DNA of 64,000 nucleotides, taken from contig CBDFHF010000002.1 in assembly GCA_965247565.1 (NCBI GenBank), forward strand, positions 62,001-126,000, in the 5' to 3' direction. The notes beneath the pieces are model-generated. The model had not been told where the DNA came from. It worked only from the letters and a program-made list of their open reading frames with translations, and ran no database searches. Of this stretch, positions 1 through 8,807 are shown in pieces. The position numbers and the translations under genes are program-made. This DNA comes from CBDFHF01 sp965247565. Lineage in GTDB: Bacteria > Pseudomonadota > Gammaproteobacteria > Methylococcales > Methylomonadaceae. Every line of letters starts with the position of its first letter. Position 1 is the first letter of the stretch.

Positions 1-1
1 C

Positions 2-220
2 GAAATCGATCAATTCGGCAACGGTACTAAATCGTTGGCGGCGGCGATTGCCGAAAGTAACGCTTTTTCGATAGCTGGCGGCGGCGATACGCTTGCTGCG
101 ATAGATAAATATGGCATAAATGACAATGTGTCTTATACATCAACTGGGGGGGGCGCCTTCTTGGAATTTTTAGAAGGCAAAGAACTACCGGCGGTTTCTG
201 TGTTAATATCGCGAGGTTAG
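2..220 (+). CDS. pgk: Phosphoglycerate kinase, C-terminal fragment (cut by window edge)
   Basis: This is the last 72 residues of phosphoglycerate kinase, the glycolytic/Calvin-cycle enzyme that moves phosphate between 1,3-bisphosphoglycerate and ADP in the cytosol. The frame is open from base 2 and stops with TAG at 218-220. Family landmarks are the SNAFSIAGGGDTLAAI nucleotide-binding loop and the STGGGAFLEFLEGKELPAV C-terminus, both typical of bacterial Pgk. The ATG-like positions inside the fragment are not starts; the true start lies upstream of the window. A strong hairpin follows at 275-295, so this is the end of its transcription unit. Confidence 0.95.
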   Translation, partial: EIDQFGNGTKSLAAAIAESNAFSIAGGGDTLAAIDKYGINDNVSYTSTGGGAFLEFLEGKELPAVSVLISRG

Positions 221-274
221 AAAATTTTGCAAAGGTAGCTTCTAATCAAAGCTGCGTCTGCAGTAGCATATATT

Positions 275-300
275 GGGTTACACAATGTGTAACCCGTTTT
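275..300 (+). terminator. Rho-independent terminator after pgk
   Basis: A perfect 9-bp stem, GGGTTACAC (275-283) pairing with GTGTAACCC (287-295) around a 3-nt AAT loop, is followed by GTTTT. It separates pgk from rpoZ. The T tract is short, so some read-through into rpoZ is possible. Confidence 0.75.
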
Positions 301-322
301 CATGACAATTTAAGGTAAAAAA

Positions 323-565
323 ATGGCCAGAGTTACTATAGAAGATTGTTTGGAAAATGTAGAAAATCGTTTCAAGTTAGTGTTGTTAGCCGGAGCGAGA
401 GCCCGTCAGTTGAGTCATGGTGCCGCAGAGTTTTTGCCACGCGGTAAAGATAAGGATACTGTACTGGCGCTGCGCGAAATCGCCGCAGGTCACGTCACGG
501 CTGAAAACATCAACCTGTTACATCGGGTTGGCGAAACACATGACCATACCCCAAACATGTTCTGA
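323..565 (+). CDS. rpoZ: RNA polymerase omega subunit
   Basis: An 80-residue omega subunit, which helps assemble beta-prime into core RNA polymerase and carries part of the ppGpp site 1 in proteobacteria. The N-terminus MARVTIEDCLE and the block LVLLAGARARQL are the conserved family signature. It is slightly shorter than the E. coli protein at the C-terminus. The start is ATG at 323 after a purine-rich TAAGGTAAAAAA stretch. It lies 9 nt upstream of spoT, the usual gammaproteobacterial pairing of the ppGpp target with the ppGpp enzyme. Confidence 0.93.
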   Translation: MARVTIEDCLENVENRFKLVLLAGARARQLSHGAAEFLPRGKDKDTVLALREIAAGHVTAENINLLHRVGETHDHTPNMF

Positions 566-574
566 GTTATTGCC

Positions 575-2743
575 ATGTTGGAAGTAGCCGACAACATCGA
601 GCTAGAACGACCGCAGGATAAACTGATCCAGCGGTTGTGCACGACATTGTCCGGCTATCTGGATCAAAAACAAATTGACCAGTGTGTGCAGGCTTATGAA
701 TTTGGGGCCGATGCGCATGCTGGTCAATACCGTAAAAGCGGTGAAGCCTATATATGCCACCCTATTTCCGTAGCGATTAGCCTTGCCGAAATGCGCATGG
801 ATGTTAGCGGCATCATGGCCGCTATTTTGCATGATGTTATTGAAGATACCCCGGTTAGCAAAGCCGAACTGACTAATCGATTTAGCGAGGAAGTTGCTGA
901 ACTAGTTGATGGCGTGACAAAGTTATCTAAAATCGATAGTCGTTCTCATGCCGAAGCCCAAGCTGAAAATGTCCGCAAAATGATTATGGCAATGGGCAAA
1001 GATTTGCGCGTCATTATGGTTAAACTGGCAGACCGGCTCCATAACATGCAAACTCTGGGAGCAATGCCAGCGGAAAAAAAGCGACGGATTGCGCGCGAAA
1101 CTCTCGATATTTATGCACCCATCGCTAACCGACTGGGCATGAACAATATTCGCCATAAACTCGAAGCATTGAGTTTTGAAGCGATGTACCCGATGCGCCA
1201 CGATATTTTAAAAAGCTCGGTAAAGAAAGCACGCGGCAACCGCCGCAAAATTGTCGATACTATCGAAAACGCTATAAAAAACCGCATCGACCAAGCCCAA
1301 TTATCTTGCGAGGTGTCTGGTCGGGAAAAAAATCTGTATAGCATCTATCAAAAAATGCTTAGCAAAAAAATCTCTTTAGCTGATGTTTTTGATGTCTACG
1401 CCTTTAGAGTTTTCTGTGACGATGTAGATACCTGTTATCGGGTATTGGGCTTGGTGCATAACCTTTATCAGCCAATTCCGGGGCGCTTCAAAGATTACAT
1501 CGCCTTGCCTAAAGCCAACGGCTATCAGTCGCTTCATACCATTCTAATCGGTCCTTATGGCGTGCCGGTTGAGATTCAAATTAGAACCCACGAAATGCAC
1601 CGTATGGCGGAGTCGGGCATTGCAGCTCACTGGCTTTATAAATCGGATGATGATAAATCTGAAAAATTCCAGGCCCGCGCTAACGAATGGTTGCGGGAGT
1701 TATTGGAAATTCAGAAATCAGCGGGGGACTCGCTAGAGTTTATCGAGAATTTAAAAGTCGACTTATTTCCGCAAGAAGTGTTTGTGTTTACACCTAAAGG
1801 CAGTATTGTAAAAATACCGCGCGGTGCGACGATAATCGATTTTGCGTATGCAGTGCATACTGATATTGGCAATGCCTGCGTTTCGGCCAGAATCGATCGA
1901 CAGCTAGCGCCATTGCAAACTCAATTAGAAAATGGTGTCACCGTCGAAATAATTACAGCGCCTTGGGCTAGGCCTAATCCTTTGTGGCTAAATTATGTGA
2001 TTACTGCTAAGGCACGCTCCAGCATCCGTAGCTATTTGAAGCATTTTAAACAGCAGGAGGCAATCATTCTTGGCCGACGGTTGCTGGAGAAAGAATTGCA
2101 AGCCATGCATCTGCCTTTGGACAATGTCGACCAGGAACGTATTACGGCGGTACTTAAGGTCACCGGGGTGCAAAGTTTCGATGAATTGCTCGAAGATATT
2201 GGTCTGGGCAATAAAATGCCGTTTTTAATTGCCAAACAAATTTCTCAGGATGATGTTAATGCGGCAATTAAATTAGATAACTGCGAGAGTAGTCAGAAGT
2301 CGCCACTGATGATTAAAGGTACCGAAGGAATGGTGATTGCATTAGCGAAATGTTGTCGGCCCATACCAGGTGATTCTATTATCGGCTTTTTTAATCCGGG
2401 CAAAGGCATCGTGGTTCATCATCATGGCTGCCGCAACCGTAACATTGGTCGAAAAAAACAAACAAATTGGCTAGATGTCGAATGGAGTCTCGACACTGTC
2501 GGTGAATTTCCGGTTGACATTCGCATTGAAATACTCAATCAACGCGGTTCATTAGCAACGATAGCAACAGCTATTTCCGAAACAGACTCGAATATTGAGA
2601 ATGTGGCTGTGGTTGATCAGGATGACCGTATAAGCGTCGACTTAATCACTTTAACAGTTAAAGATCGGGTACATTTAGCCAAAATCATGCGCCGGCTAAA
2701 AGAGCTGTCCATTGTCTTAAAAATAACTCGTGTCAAAGCCTAA
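575..2743 (+). CDS. spoT: Bifunctional (p)ppGpp synthetase/hydrolase SpoT (RSH)
   Basis: A 722-residue RelA/SpoT homologue that makes and degrades the alarmone (p)ppGpp. In order: an HD hydrolase domain with intact HDVIEDT (H86-T92), a synthetase domain with RFKD (304-307) and GYQSLHT/EIQIRT, a TGS domain from about residue 398, a region with conserved Cys and His (CCRPIPGD, HHHGCRN), and a C-terminal ACT domain from about 650. Because the HDxxED motif is intact and the synthetase carries the RXKD rather than the EXDD signature, the protein should be bifunctional, not a hydrolase-dead RelA. Start is ATG 575, directly after rpoZ. Length matches the family. Confidence 0.95.
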   Translation: MLEVADNIELERPQDKLIQRLCTTLSGYLDQKQIDQCVQAYEFGADAHAGQYRKSGEAYICHPISVAISLAEMRMDVSGIMAAILHDVIEDTPVSKAELTNRFSEEVAELVDGVTKLSKIDSRSHAEAQAENVRKMIMAMGKDLRVIMVKLADRLHNMQTLGAMPAEKKRRIARETLDIYAPIANRLGMNNIRHKLEALSFEAMYPMRHDILKSSVKKARGNRRKIVDTIENAIKNRIDQAQLSCEVSGREKNLYSIYQKMLSKKISLADVFDVYAFRVFCDDVDTCYRVLGLVHNLYQPIPGRFKDYIALPKANGYQSLHTILIGPYGVPVEIQIRTHEMHRMAESGIAAHWLYKSDDDKSEKFQARANEWLRELLEIQKSAGDSLEFIENLKVDLFPQEVFVFTPKGSIVKIPRGATIIDFAYAVHTDIGNACVSARIDRQLAPLQTQLENGVTVEIITAPWARPNPLWLNYVITAKARSSIRSYLKHFKQQEAIILGRRLLEKELQAMHLPLDNVDQERITAVLKVTGVQSFDELLEDIGLGNKMPFLIAKQISQDDVNAAIKLDNCESSQKSPLMIKGTEGMVIALAKCCRPIPGDSIIGFFNPGKGIVVHHHGCRNRNIGRKKQTNWLDVEWSLDTVGEFPVDIRIEILNQRGSLATIATAISETDSNIENVAVVDQDDRISVDLITLTVKDRVHLAKIMRRLKELSIVLKITRVKA

Positions 2744-2817
2744 GCACTGTGTTTTAAGCTGCCATTTAACTCATTTAACTATCTTCATTCCCATCAAGCT
2801 CCTTGGACAAGTTACTA

Positions 2818-3219
2818 ATGACCAGAACAATTATCCAGACTAATAAAGCGCCCCAGGCTATAGGCACATATTCGCAAGCCGTAAAAGTAGATCAGACTGT
2901 CTATCTGTCTGGACAGATTCCGCTGGTACCGGAAACAATGACACTTATCGAAGGTGATATTGCCGCCCAAATTACCCAAGTTTTTGAAAATCTGCAGGCA
3001 GTTGCTATAGCCGCTGGCGGAAGTTTGGCTGACATCGTTAAATTGAACGTGTTTTTAACAGATTTGGCTTATTTTCCTATTGTCAATGAAATTATGGGGA
3101 CCTATTTTCAGGAGCCCTATCCTGCACGCGCTGCAATCGGCGTGGCCGCTTTGCCTAAGGCGTCTGCTGTGGAAATGGATGCCATTATGTTTTTAGAACC
3201 TCAGGAATACCCGCTGTAA
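2818..3219 (+). CDS. ridA: RidA family reactive enamine/imine deaminase
   Basis: A 133-residue RidA (YjgF/YER057c/UK114) protein. The family hydrolyses reactive 2-aminoacrylate and similar imines released by PLP enzymes. Signature parts are APQAIGTYSQAVKV near the N-terminus and YPARAAIGVAALPK, whose first Arg is the substrate-carboxylate ligand in characterised members. I place the start at ATG 2818, which gives the family-standard N-terminus MTRTIIQTNKAP; a TTG five codons upstream (2803) would add a non-conserved tail. A weak GGACAA lies 7-13 nt before the ATG. It sits in the common spoT-ridA-recG order. Confidence 0.93.
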   Translation: MTRTIIQTNKAPQAIGTYSQAVKVDQTVYLSGQIPLVPETMTLIEGDIAAQITQVFENLQAVAIAAGGSLADIVKLNVFLTDLAYFPIVNEIMGTYFQEPYPARAAIGVAALPKASAVEMDAIMFLEPQEYPL

Positions 3220-3371
3220 CCTTTAATTTTATTCCGCTGCTGATGAGCACTGATTTCATTCAGGTGGAATCTTATTTATAACTGGCTTATCAGTGCGCTT
3301 GTGCCGACTTTCGACCGAATGGTTGCTGAAAAATTAATTCCCCATAAACGCGGTCGTATTTTTCATTGACA

Positions 3372-5465
3372 ATGAACTCGACGAATTTTCTTAAGCAATC
3401 AGTCGTTACATTGACCGGCATAGGCAGTAAAACTGCCCAGACCATGCAGCAAAAACTTGGCATATCGACCATTCAAGATCTGCTTTTTCATTTGCCGCTT
3501 CGTTACGAAGATCGAACCCGCGTTTATCCTATTGGCTCCTTAAGTGCGGGTATGGTGGTATTAATTTGTGGTACGGTAGAATTTATTGATATTTTACCCC
3601 GAGGTCGGCGCAGTTTGGTTTGCCGAATCAGCGATAATACCGGGTTTATTTCTTTAAAGTTTTTTCACTTTACCGCTAACCAACATAACCATCTGAAGCC
3701 AGGCACAATAGTCAGCTGCTTTGCAGAAGTGCGCTATGGCTTTTCAGGCTTGGAAATGGTGCATCCTGAGTACCATGTCATCAATAATACAGATGCTTGT
3801 TTGACAGAAACTTGCTTAACACCAGTTTATCCATTAGCTGAGGGGTTACGGCAAAGCACGCTCAGAAAAGCAGCTAAGCAAGCATTGTTGCTATGCAACA
3901 AAAATCCAGATTTATTGCCTGATTGGATCCCTCAGGCCATTTTGCAGAATCACAACTATCCGTCATTAGCCGAGGCTATTCAAACCTTGCATTTACCGGA
4001 TGAATCAATTTCTATACAAGCGTTACAAGCCGGTCAGATACCCGCGTTAAAACGTTTAGCTTTTGAGGAATTATTGACCCATCATTTGTTGCTGCGAAAA
4101 ACCAGAAATACAGCCAAGATTTGGCAAGCGCCAAAGTTTATTAGCGATAAAATAATGACCGAACGACTCCTGCGTTCTTTGCCATTCACGCTAACTGGCG
4201 CGCAGCAACGGGTGATTGCCGACATTGAAGAAGACTGTTGCCAGCAGCATCCCATGATGCGCTTGGTGCAAGGCGATGTCGGTTCCGGAAAAACCGTAGT
4301 TTCCGCCTATGCGGCTATACTGGCCCTAAGTGCAGGTTATCAGGTTGCAGTGATGGCGCCGACAGAATTGCTGGCCGAACAACATTATCGAAACTTTAGA
4401 GCTTGGTTTGCAGGCTTCCAAACACAAGTACTGTTTTTGACCGGACAGCAAAAAGGTAATGCCCGCAAAGATATTTTACAAGCGCTAGCGGATGGTTCGG
4501 CAGGAATCATTATTGGTACGCATGCCTTGTTTCAGGACAGTGTTAACTTTCATCGTTTGGGATTAATTATTATTGATGAGCAGCATCGTTTCGGTGTACA
4601 CCAACGCTTGGCTTTGAGAGAGAAAGGTCAACAAGCAAATACAAGACCCCATCAATTGGTAATGACCGCCACGCCCATTCCTAGAACACTCGCTATGCTG
4701 CAATATGCAGACCTGGATATTTCCATTATTGATGAACTACCGCCCGGTCGAAAACCCATTGTGACTAGCGTGATTCCTGCTGAAAGACGTGAGCATGTCA
4801 TCGAGCGGATCAGTAGCTGGGTAGCGAAAACTAAGCAGGCTTATTGGGTATGTACTTTAATAGAAGAATCCGAATTGTTGCAGTGCGAAGCGGCAGAGAA
4901 AACGGCGCAATATTTAACTGAAATTTTACCAAATGTGCGGATTGCCTTACTTCATGGACGAATGAAAGCCGCTGACAAAGAAGCCGTTATGCTGGCTTTT
5001 AAAAATCATGAACTCGATTTGTTGGTAGCAACTACGGTGATTGAAGTGGGTGTTGACGTGCCTAATGCCGGTTTAATGATTATTGAAAATCCCGAACGCT
5101 TGGGTTTATCGCAATTACATCAATTGCGCGGGCGAGTCGGGCGGGGCAATGATGAAAGCTATTGTCTGCTAATGTACCAATCTCCATTATCAGACACTGC
5201 CCGTCAGCGGCTGGGCATAATCCGCGATAGCAACGATGGTTTTGTGATTGCAGAAAAAGATCTGCAATTGCGCGGCCCGGGCGAGGTAATGGGCACCCGA
5301 CAAACCGGTGTAGTTCAATTTAAAATCGCTGACTTAAGTAGAGATGCCGATTTGCTCGAGCCTATCCAAGAAATTGCTGAGCAATTTTTAATGGACTACC
5401 CGTATGCCATTCAGCCGTTATGCGACCGATGGCTAGGCGAGGCAACAGTTTATGCAGAGGTGTAA
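3372..5465 (+). CDS. recG: ATP-dependent DNA helicase RecG
   Basis: A 697-residue RecG, which reverses stalled replication forks and branch-migrates Holliday junctions. An N-terminal OB/wedge region (to about residue 250) precedes two RecA-like helicase domains. Walker A is GDVGSGKT (301-308) and Walker B is the DEQH box (402-405). Motif III is MTATPIPRTLA, and motifs V and VI are TTVIEVGVDVPNA and QLRGRVGRG. The C-terminal ERLGLSQLHQLRGRVGR and DLQLRGPGEVMGTRQ blocks are RecG hallmarks. I use ATG 3372; a TTG two codons earlier is possible. The downstream ubiC start lies 3 nt past its stop, so the two are probably co-translated. Confidence 0.95.
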   Translation: MNSTNFLKQSVVTLTGIGSKTAQTMQQKLGISTIQDLLFHLPLRYEDRTRVYPIGSLSAGMVVLICGTVEFIDILPRGRRSLVCRISDNTGFISLKFFHFTANQHNHLKPGTIVSCFAEVRYGFSGLEMVHPEYHVINNTDACLTETCLTPVYPLAEGLRQSTLRKAAKQALLLCNKNPDLLPDWIPQAILQNHNYPSLAEAIQTLHLPDESISIQALQAGQIPALKRLAFEELLTHHLLLRKTRNTAKIWQAPKFISDKIMTERLLRSLPFTLTGAQQRVIADIEEDCCQQHPMMRLVQGDVGSGKTVVSAYAAILALSAGYQVAVMAPTELLAEQHYRNFRAWFAGFQTQVLFLTGQQKGNARKDILQALADGSAGIIIGTHALFQDSVNFHRLGLIIIDEQHRFGVHQRLALREKGQQANTRPHQLVMTATPIPRTLAMLQYADLDISIIDELPPGRKPIVTSVIPAERREHVIERISSWVAKTKQAYWVCTLIEESELLQCEAAEKTAQYLTEILPNVRIALLHGRMKAADKEAVMLAFKNHELDLLVATTVIEVGVDVPNAGLMIIENPERLGLSQLHQLRGRVGRGNDESYCLLMYQSPLSDTARQRLGIIRDSNDGFVIAEKDLQLRGPGEVMGTRQTGVVQFKIADLSRDADLLEPIQEIAEQFLMDYPYAIQPLCDRWLGEATVYAEV

Positions 5466-5468
5466 ATT

Positions 5469-6032
5469 TTGGCGGTCAGAAGTTTTTTATTTTCTCAAGA
5501 ACCACGCTGGATCGAAAATCGCCGCGGCCTTCGGCTGCGCTATTCTGAGTCCGTGCAATCCTGGATATATGAGCCCGGTTCGTTAACCCAGCGTTTGCGC
5601 AGCTATTACGGCAACGCAGTGGCCGTCAAAATTCTACATCAGTGTTGGCATACACCGTTTTTAACTGAACGACTTTTGCTGGGCTTGCCAGAGCATCGGT
5701 ACTGCTTAATCAGAGAAGTTCTGTTACATGCCCACGGTAAACCGCTAATTCTGGCAAGAACTATCATTCCTGATGCAACCGTTAAAATAGCACATCGCAA
5801 TTTATCTCATTTGGGTAATAGGCCTTTAGGGGAAGTTATCTTTTCTTACCCCAAATTAGAGCGCTTAACGATGGAACTGACTGAGATTAAATCAACTGTG
5901 TGGACGCCGCCAGCAAGAACGCTAGCGTCCATTAACCAGCCTGTTGCCGGAAGAAGGACAGTTTATGCCATCGCACAAAAACAAATGCTAGTCTGTGAAT
6001 TCTTTCTGCCGGCAGGTTTGGCGCTTGCTTGA
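5469..6032 (+). CDS. ubiC: Chorismate--pyruvate lyase
   Basis: A 187-residue UbiC-type lyase, which converts chorismate to 4-hydroxybenzoate plus pyruvate, the first committed step of ubiquinone synthesis. Recognisable parts are the REVLLHAHGKPLILARTIIP strand-turn-strand and LGNRPLGEVIFSYP, matching the UbiC core with its arginine and glutamate ligands. The start is an unusual TTG at 5469 because no ATG lies near the conserved N-terminus. A GAGGTG ribosome-binding site at 5456-5461, inside the end of recG, sits 7 nt upstream and supports it and suggests translational coupling to recG. Confidence 0.85.
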   Translation: MAVRSFLFSQEPRWIENRRGLRLRYSESVQSWIYEPGSLTQRLRSYYGNAVAVKILHQCWHTPFLTERLLLGLPEHRYCLIREVLLHAHGKPLILARTIIPDATVKIAHRNLSHLGNRPLGEVIFSYPKLERLTMELTEIKSTVWTPPARTLASINQPVAGRRTVYAIAQKQMLVCEFFLPAGLALA

Positions 6033-6065
6033 ATATAATAGGGCACGGAACTCATCCGGCCAACG

Positions 6066-6197
6066 CTATTTGAACGAAGCTTTAAGACATTGCTCCTGTG
6101 GTCCATAATTTTTGAGCAAATTCTTCACGCTGTCGCCTTTGAAACCGCGCTTGTTTTTTACTGATGGCGCTTCCCCCTCTTGATTAATCAATTTTCA
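6066..6197 (-). pseudogene. Unassigned coding-like relic
   Basis: On the minus strand, 42 codons run open from an in-frame TGA (6195-6197) to TAG (6066-6068). They read like a charged C-terminal protein tail (NQEGEAPSV, GFKGDSVKNLLKNYG). There is no start codon in a sensible place. A second frame here is also open and charged. It may be the end of a lost recombinase-like or HTH protein, but I cannot assign it. The rest of 6033-6363 holds only the terminator at 6315-6340. Confidence 0.25.
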
Positions 6198-6314
6198 CGC
6201 GACTAAGCTTTAAAGCGGGTAAATTCCGAGCGGGTTCTATTTGTCGGCATTGATTCGGTTTCTCAATGATCAGCCATAAAAACAGGTGGTTTTTACAACG
6301 GTCTTCAGTAACAG

Positions 6315-6341
6315 AAAGGCCGATTTTATGTCGGCCTTTTT
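6315..6341. terminator. Bidirectional rho-independent terminator
   Basis: AAAGGCCGA (6315-6323) pairs with TCGGCCTTT (6331-6339) around the 7-nt loop TTTTATG, flanked by A on the left and T5 on the right. It lies between converging transcripts: ubiC side on the plus strand and the truncated haemoglobin on the minus strand (stop at 6364). Confidence 0.8.
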
Positions 6342-6363
6342 GCTGACTATCTGCTGCGTTGGA

Positions 6364-6858
6364 TCAATGAGTCAAGACACCTCTTCGTGTTTTTTCAAGA
6401 ACTCTCCCAACCTCCTGAATGTCATCATTACCGACCCCGGCTATACTTGCCTGCTCCGCGACGATCTGGACGAAGCGGTCAAATTCGTCATTTTCCAGTT
6501 TCATTGCTTTATGTATTTTAACCATATTTCCACGGCATTTGTGGATTACATCGACCGAAGCCGTATCGACAACTAGTGCGCCTTCTTTAGGTGATTTTCC
6601 GCCTAGAGATCTATCCAAAAATAACGCTAAACAGGCGGAGATCTGAGTTCCTGATTCGGTCAAAGTAAACTCCTCGCCGTTAAAATATGGTTTCAGAAGA
6701 GGGTCTGCGAGGATCGCTGGCACGGCAAATTTCTCAAGAAAATTGTAAATTCCAACAACGCCACCCAAATGTTGTGAAACCGTTTCTTTTTTAGCCGACC
6801 AAGTCGCTGGAGAGGCGACAATCAAAGCAACCAATGCAATTTTCAAAAAACTACTCAT
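6364..6858 (-). CDS. Exported group 1 truncated haemoglobin-like protein
   Basis: A 164-residue protein with a hydrophobic signal peptide (about residues 5-20, FLKIALVALIVASPATW) followed by a truncated globin fold. The helix-A/B block SQHLGGVVGIYNFLEKF and the turn ILADPLLKPYF match the LGG...I...F...ADP...FF pattern of group 1 (TrHbN) globins. H116 in NMVKIHKAMKL aligns with the proximal haem histidine, followed by NDEFDRFV. The B10 tyrosine usual in the NO-dioxygenating subgroup is not evident. Known members bind O2 or NO. Export to the periplasm is inferred from the signal peptide and is uncommon for the family. It is divergent from the ECF sigma gene at 7304. Confidence 0.8.
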   Translation of the reverse strand: MSSFLKIALVALIVASPATWSAKKETVSQHLGGVVGIYNFLEKFAVPAILADPLLKPYFNGEEFTLTESGTQISACLALFLDRSLGGKSPKEGALVVDTASVDVIHKCRGNMVKIHKAMKLENDEFDRFVQIVAEQASIAGVGNDDIQEVGRVLEKTRRGVLTH

Positions 6859-7303
6859 GACTTGTATTCCTTATAAATTTAAAATGGACGTTTGTTTGCA
6901 TTCATCACATGTCTCAATTTAGTTGATGCAATAATGCCAACGAAAGAGCTTCATACGAAGCAATTATTGATACGAGGCAAAATGCCAAATGGATGCAGGA
7001 CGAATAATAAATAATGACTATTTCTTTGCTAGGATGGCAATGTGGAATGCGTTAGAGAATTATGCTTTAGGCATTAGCCGGCTGCGGATTAAAGCATGCT
7101 ATTGTTTTATAACAATTTAAATAGGTAACCATGCTTTAAAAAAATTGAAGTGTAACTATTAATTATCAGATCATAAAAAACACTCTTACGAAAAGTGATA
7201 CTTGTTTTTAGGCACTTGGGATAAAAACGAAACCCATAAATATGCCCACAAAGCGTGCATCCAAGTAGTTTTTTCCAGCGTACTACTAACTAGGGGATAG
7301 ACG
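6859..7303. promoter_or_regulatory. Divergent intergenic region with ATGCTTTA repeats
   Basis: This 445-bp gap lies between the haemoglobin (minus) and the sigma factor (plus). ATGCTTTA occurs at 7062-7069 and 7131-7138 in direct orientation and inverted at 7090-7097. A near-palindrome, ATTGTT TTAT AACAAT, spans 7101-7116. These are candidate regulator sites; no factor can be named. No ORF of interest was seen. Confidence 0.35.
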
Positions 7304-7963
7304 ATGGATGGGATGAGTAAAAATAGTTTGAGTAACAATGCGGATTGTCAGCAAATTGAAGAGACGGAGGACTGCTATCAAGACTTGTCTGATGAGCGGT
7401 TACTCCAGAAATGGATTGCACAGGTCATTGATAAAGATCAAAGCGCGCTTGGTTTGTTGTATGAAAATCTAATCAGTCAGGTTTATGGTCTTGCTTTACG
7501 TATTACCAGACGAGTGCAGACTGCCGAAGAGGTAGCCCAAGATACATTCTGGCAAGTTTGGCGCCAAGCACCGAGATTCGATCCGGCAAGAGGCTCGGCA
7601 AAAGCCTGGGTTTTGGCTATTGCCCGCAGTCGGGCAATAGACGCGTTGCGTCGTGTTGAACCGAGCGAGGTCGAGCTGGAACCGGAAACGCTGGAATTAA
7701 TCGTAGCCCCCGATGGGGATATGCCTCCTGACTTGCTCGCGGCCGCTCAGCAAGGGCATCAATTGTATATCGCCTTGGAAAGTCTTGATCCAATACCTAG
7801 GCAACTGTTGTCTTTGGCATTTTTCCGGGGGCTGAGTCACGACGAAATTTCCCAACAAGTCGGTTTGCCACTGGGCACCGTTAAGTCCCATATCCGGCGC
7901 GCATTAATCACATTGCGACAAATACTTAAGCTCGACATCATTGAGGTCATTACATCAAAATGA
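7304..7963 (+). CDS. ECF-family RNA polymerase sigma factor
   Basis: A 219-residue sigma-70-family factor of the extracytoplasmic-function type. Region 2 is clear (LGLLYENLISQVYGLALRI, then AEEVAQDTFWQVWRQA and SRAIDALRR), and region 4 carries the helix-turn-helix LSHDEISQQVGLPLGTVKSHIRRAL. ATG 7304 follows AGGGGAT; ATG 7313 is an alternative start. Its stop overlaps the start of the cupin gene at 7960 (ATGA), the standard arrangement of an ECF factor and its anti-sigma factor. In the RpoE-ChrR group, such pairs respond to singlet oxygen or peroxide; that role here is inferred only from architecture. Confidence 0.9.
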   Translation: MDGMSKNSLSNNADCQQIEETEDCYQDLSDERLLQKWIAQVIDKDQSALGLLYENLISQVYGLALRITRRVQTAEEVAQDTFWQVWRQAPRFDPARGSAKAWVLAIARSRAIDALRRVEPSEVELEPETLELIVAPDGDMPPDLLAAAQQGHQLYIALESLDPIPRQLLSLAFFRGLSHDEISQQVGLPLGTVKSHIRRALITLRQILKLDIIEVITSK

Positions 7964-8796
7964 ATAACAAACCAGAATCCTTGGATGTTTCCGGCGACTT
8001 GGATCAAGCCGAATTGAATCGTCTACTTCTGGACGGTTTGAAGCCAATTTCTCCCAACTCCCGTCAGCATGAAGTCCTACGCCAGGACTTGATGACGCGT
8101 GTCACTGAGAGTATTTCCAAGCAAACGGGATTGCTAACGGTTCGTTTAAAAGATGGCACATGGCAAACGCTCAAGTCTGGTGTCCGCGTTAAGCAACTCT
8201 GGAAAGGATTGGAGGGCAGCTCGGTATTAATCGAATTGGCTGCAGGTACAAGTCTGTTGCCACACCGGCATAACTGGCTGGAAGAAGGCATTGTGTTACG
8301 CGGGGGGCTGCAAATGGGCAAACTGGAACTTGCACCACTTGATTACCATATTTCACCTGCCGGGAGCCGCCACGCCGCCATCAGCTCGCGCCAGGGAGCG
8401 CTTGCTTATTTGCGAGGAACGTCACTTGGGAGTAATCCTGACTTGTTGCGCGAAGTATTAGGCGGTTTACTACCGTTCAGTAATGACCTTTCCAGAACTG
8501 TTTACATAGACAATGAAAGCGCTTGGCAAAAAATTGCCGAAGGCTTGCTGAAAAGGGATTTATGGACTGATGGTATGCGTGCCTCTTGTTATTATCGCCT
8601 GAAGGCAGGAACAAAGTTGCCGGAATTCACCAGTGAGTTGGAACATGAGTGCATGATCTTAGAGGGTGAAGTGTTCGTGGGCGATACCCTGCTTTGCTCC
8701 GGAGACTATCAATGGACTCCCCCTGGAAATCTGCATGGTGAAGTTTATAGCGATGTAGGGGCTACATTATTCGTGCGTGGTGCGCTCAATTGTTAA
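7960..8796 (+). CDS. ChrR-like double-cupin protein, probable anti-sigma factor
   Basis: A 278-residue cytosolic protein with two cupin domains. The first (about 75-150) has the metal-type motif LPHRHNWLEEGIVLRG followed by SRH; the second (about 200-275) is LPEFTSELEHECMILEGEV with a later GNLHGEV and has fewer ligand-type residues. ChrR anti-sigma factors have an N-terminal zinc-binding helical domain plus a C-terminal cupin. Here the first 70 residues are helical but show no HxxxCxxC zinc motif. The ATGA overlap with the sigma gene suggests it controls that factor. A stem (8808-8817 with 8832-8841) follows but lacks a T tract. Confidence 0.75.
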   Translation: MNNKPESLDVSGDLDQAELNRLLLDGLKPISPNSRQHEVLRQDLMTRVTESISKQTGLLTVRLKDGTWQTLKSGVRVKQLWKGLEGSSVLIELAAGTSLLPHRHNWLEEGIVLRGGLQMGKLELAPLDYHISPAGSRHAAISSRQGALAYLRGTSLGSNPDLLREVLGGLLPFSNDLSRTVYIDNESAWQKIAEGLLKRDLWTDGMRASCYYRLKAGTKLPEFTSELEHECMILEGEVFVGDTLLCSGDYQWTPPGNLHGEVYSDVGATLFVRGALNC

Positions 8797-8807
8797 ATGT
8801 TAACGCA

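Noticed and set aside
6286..6576. Plus-strand ORFs over the truncated haemoglobin
   Set aside because: They are the antisense of the haemoglobin gene, which has a recognisable fold and signal peptide.
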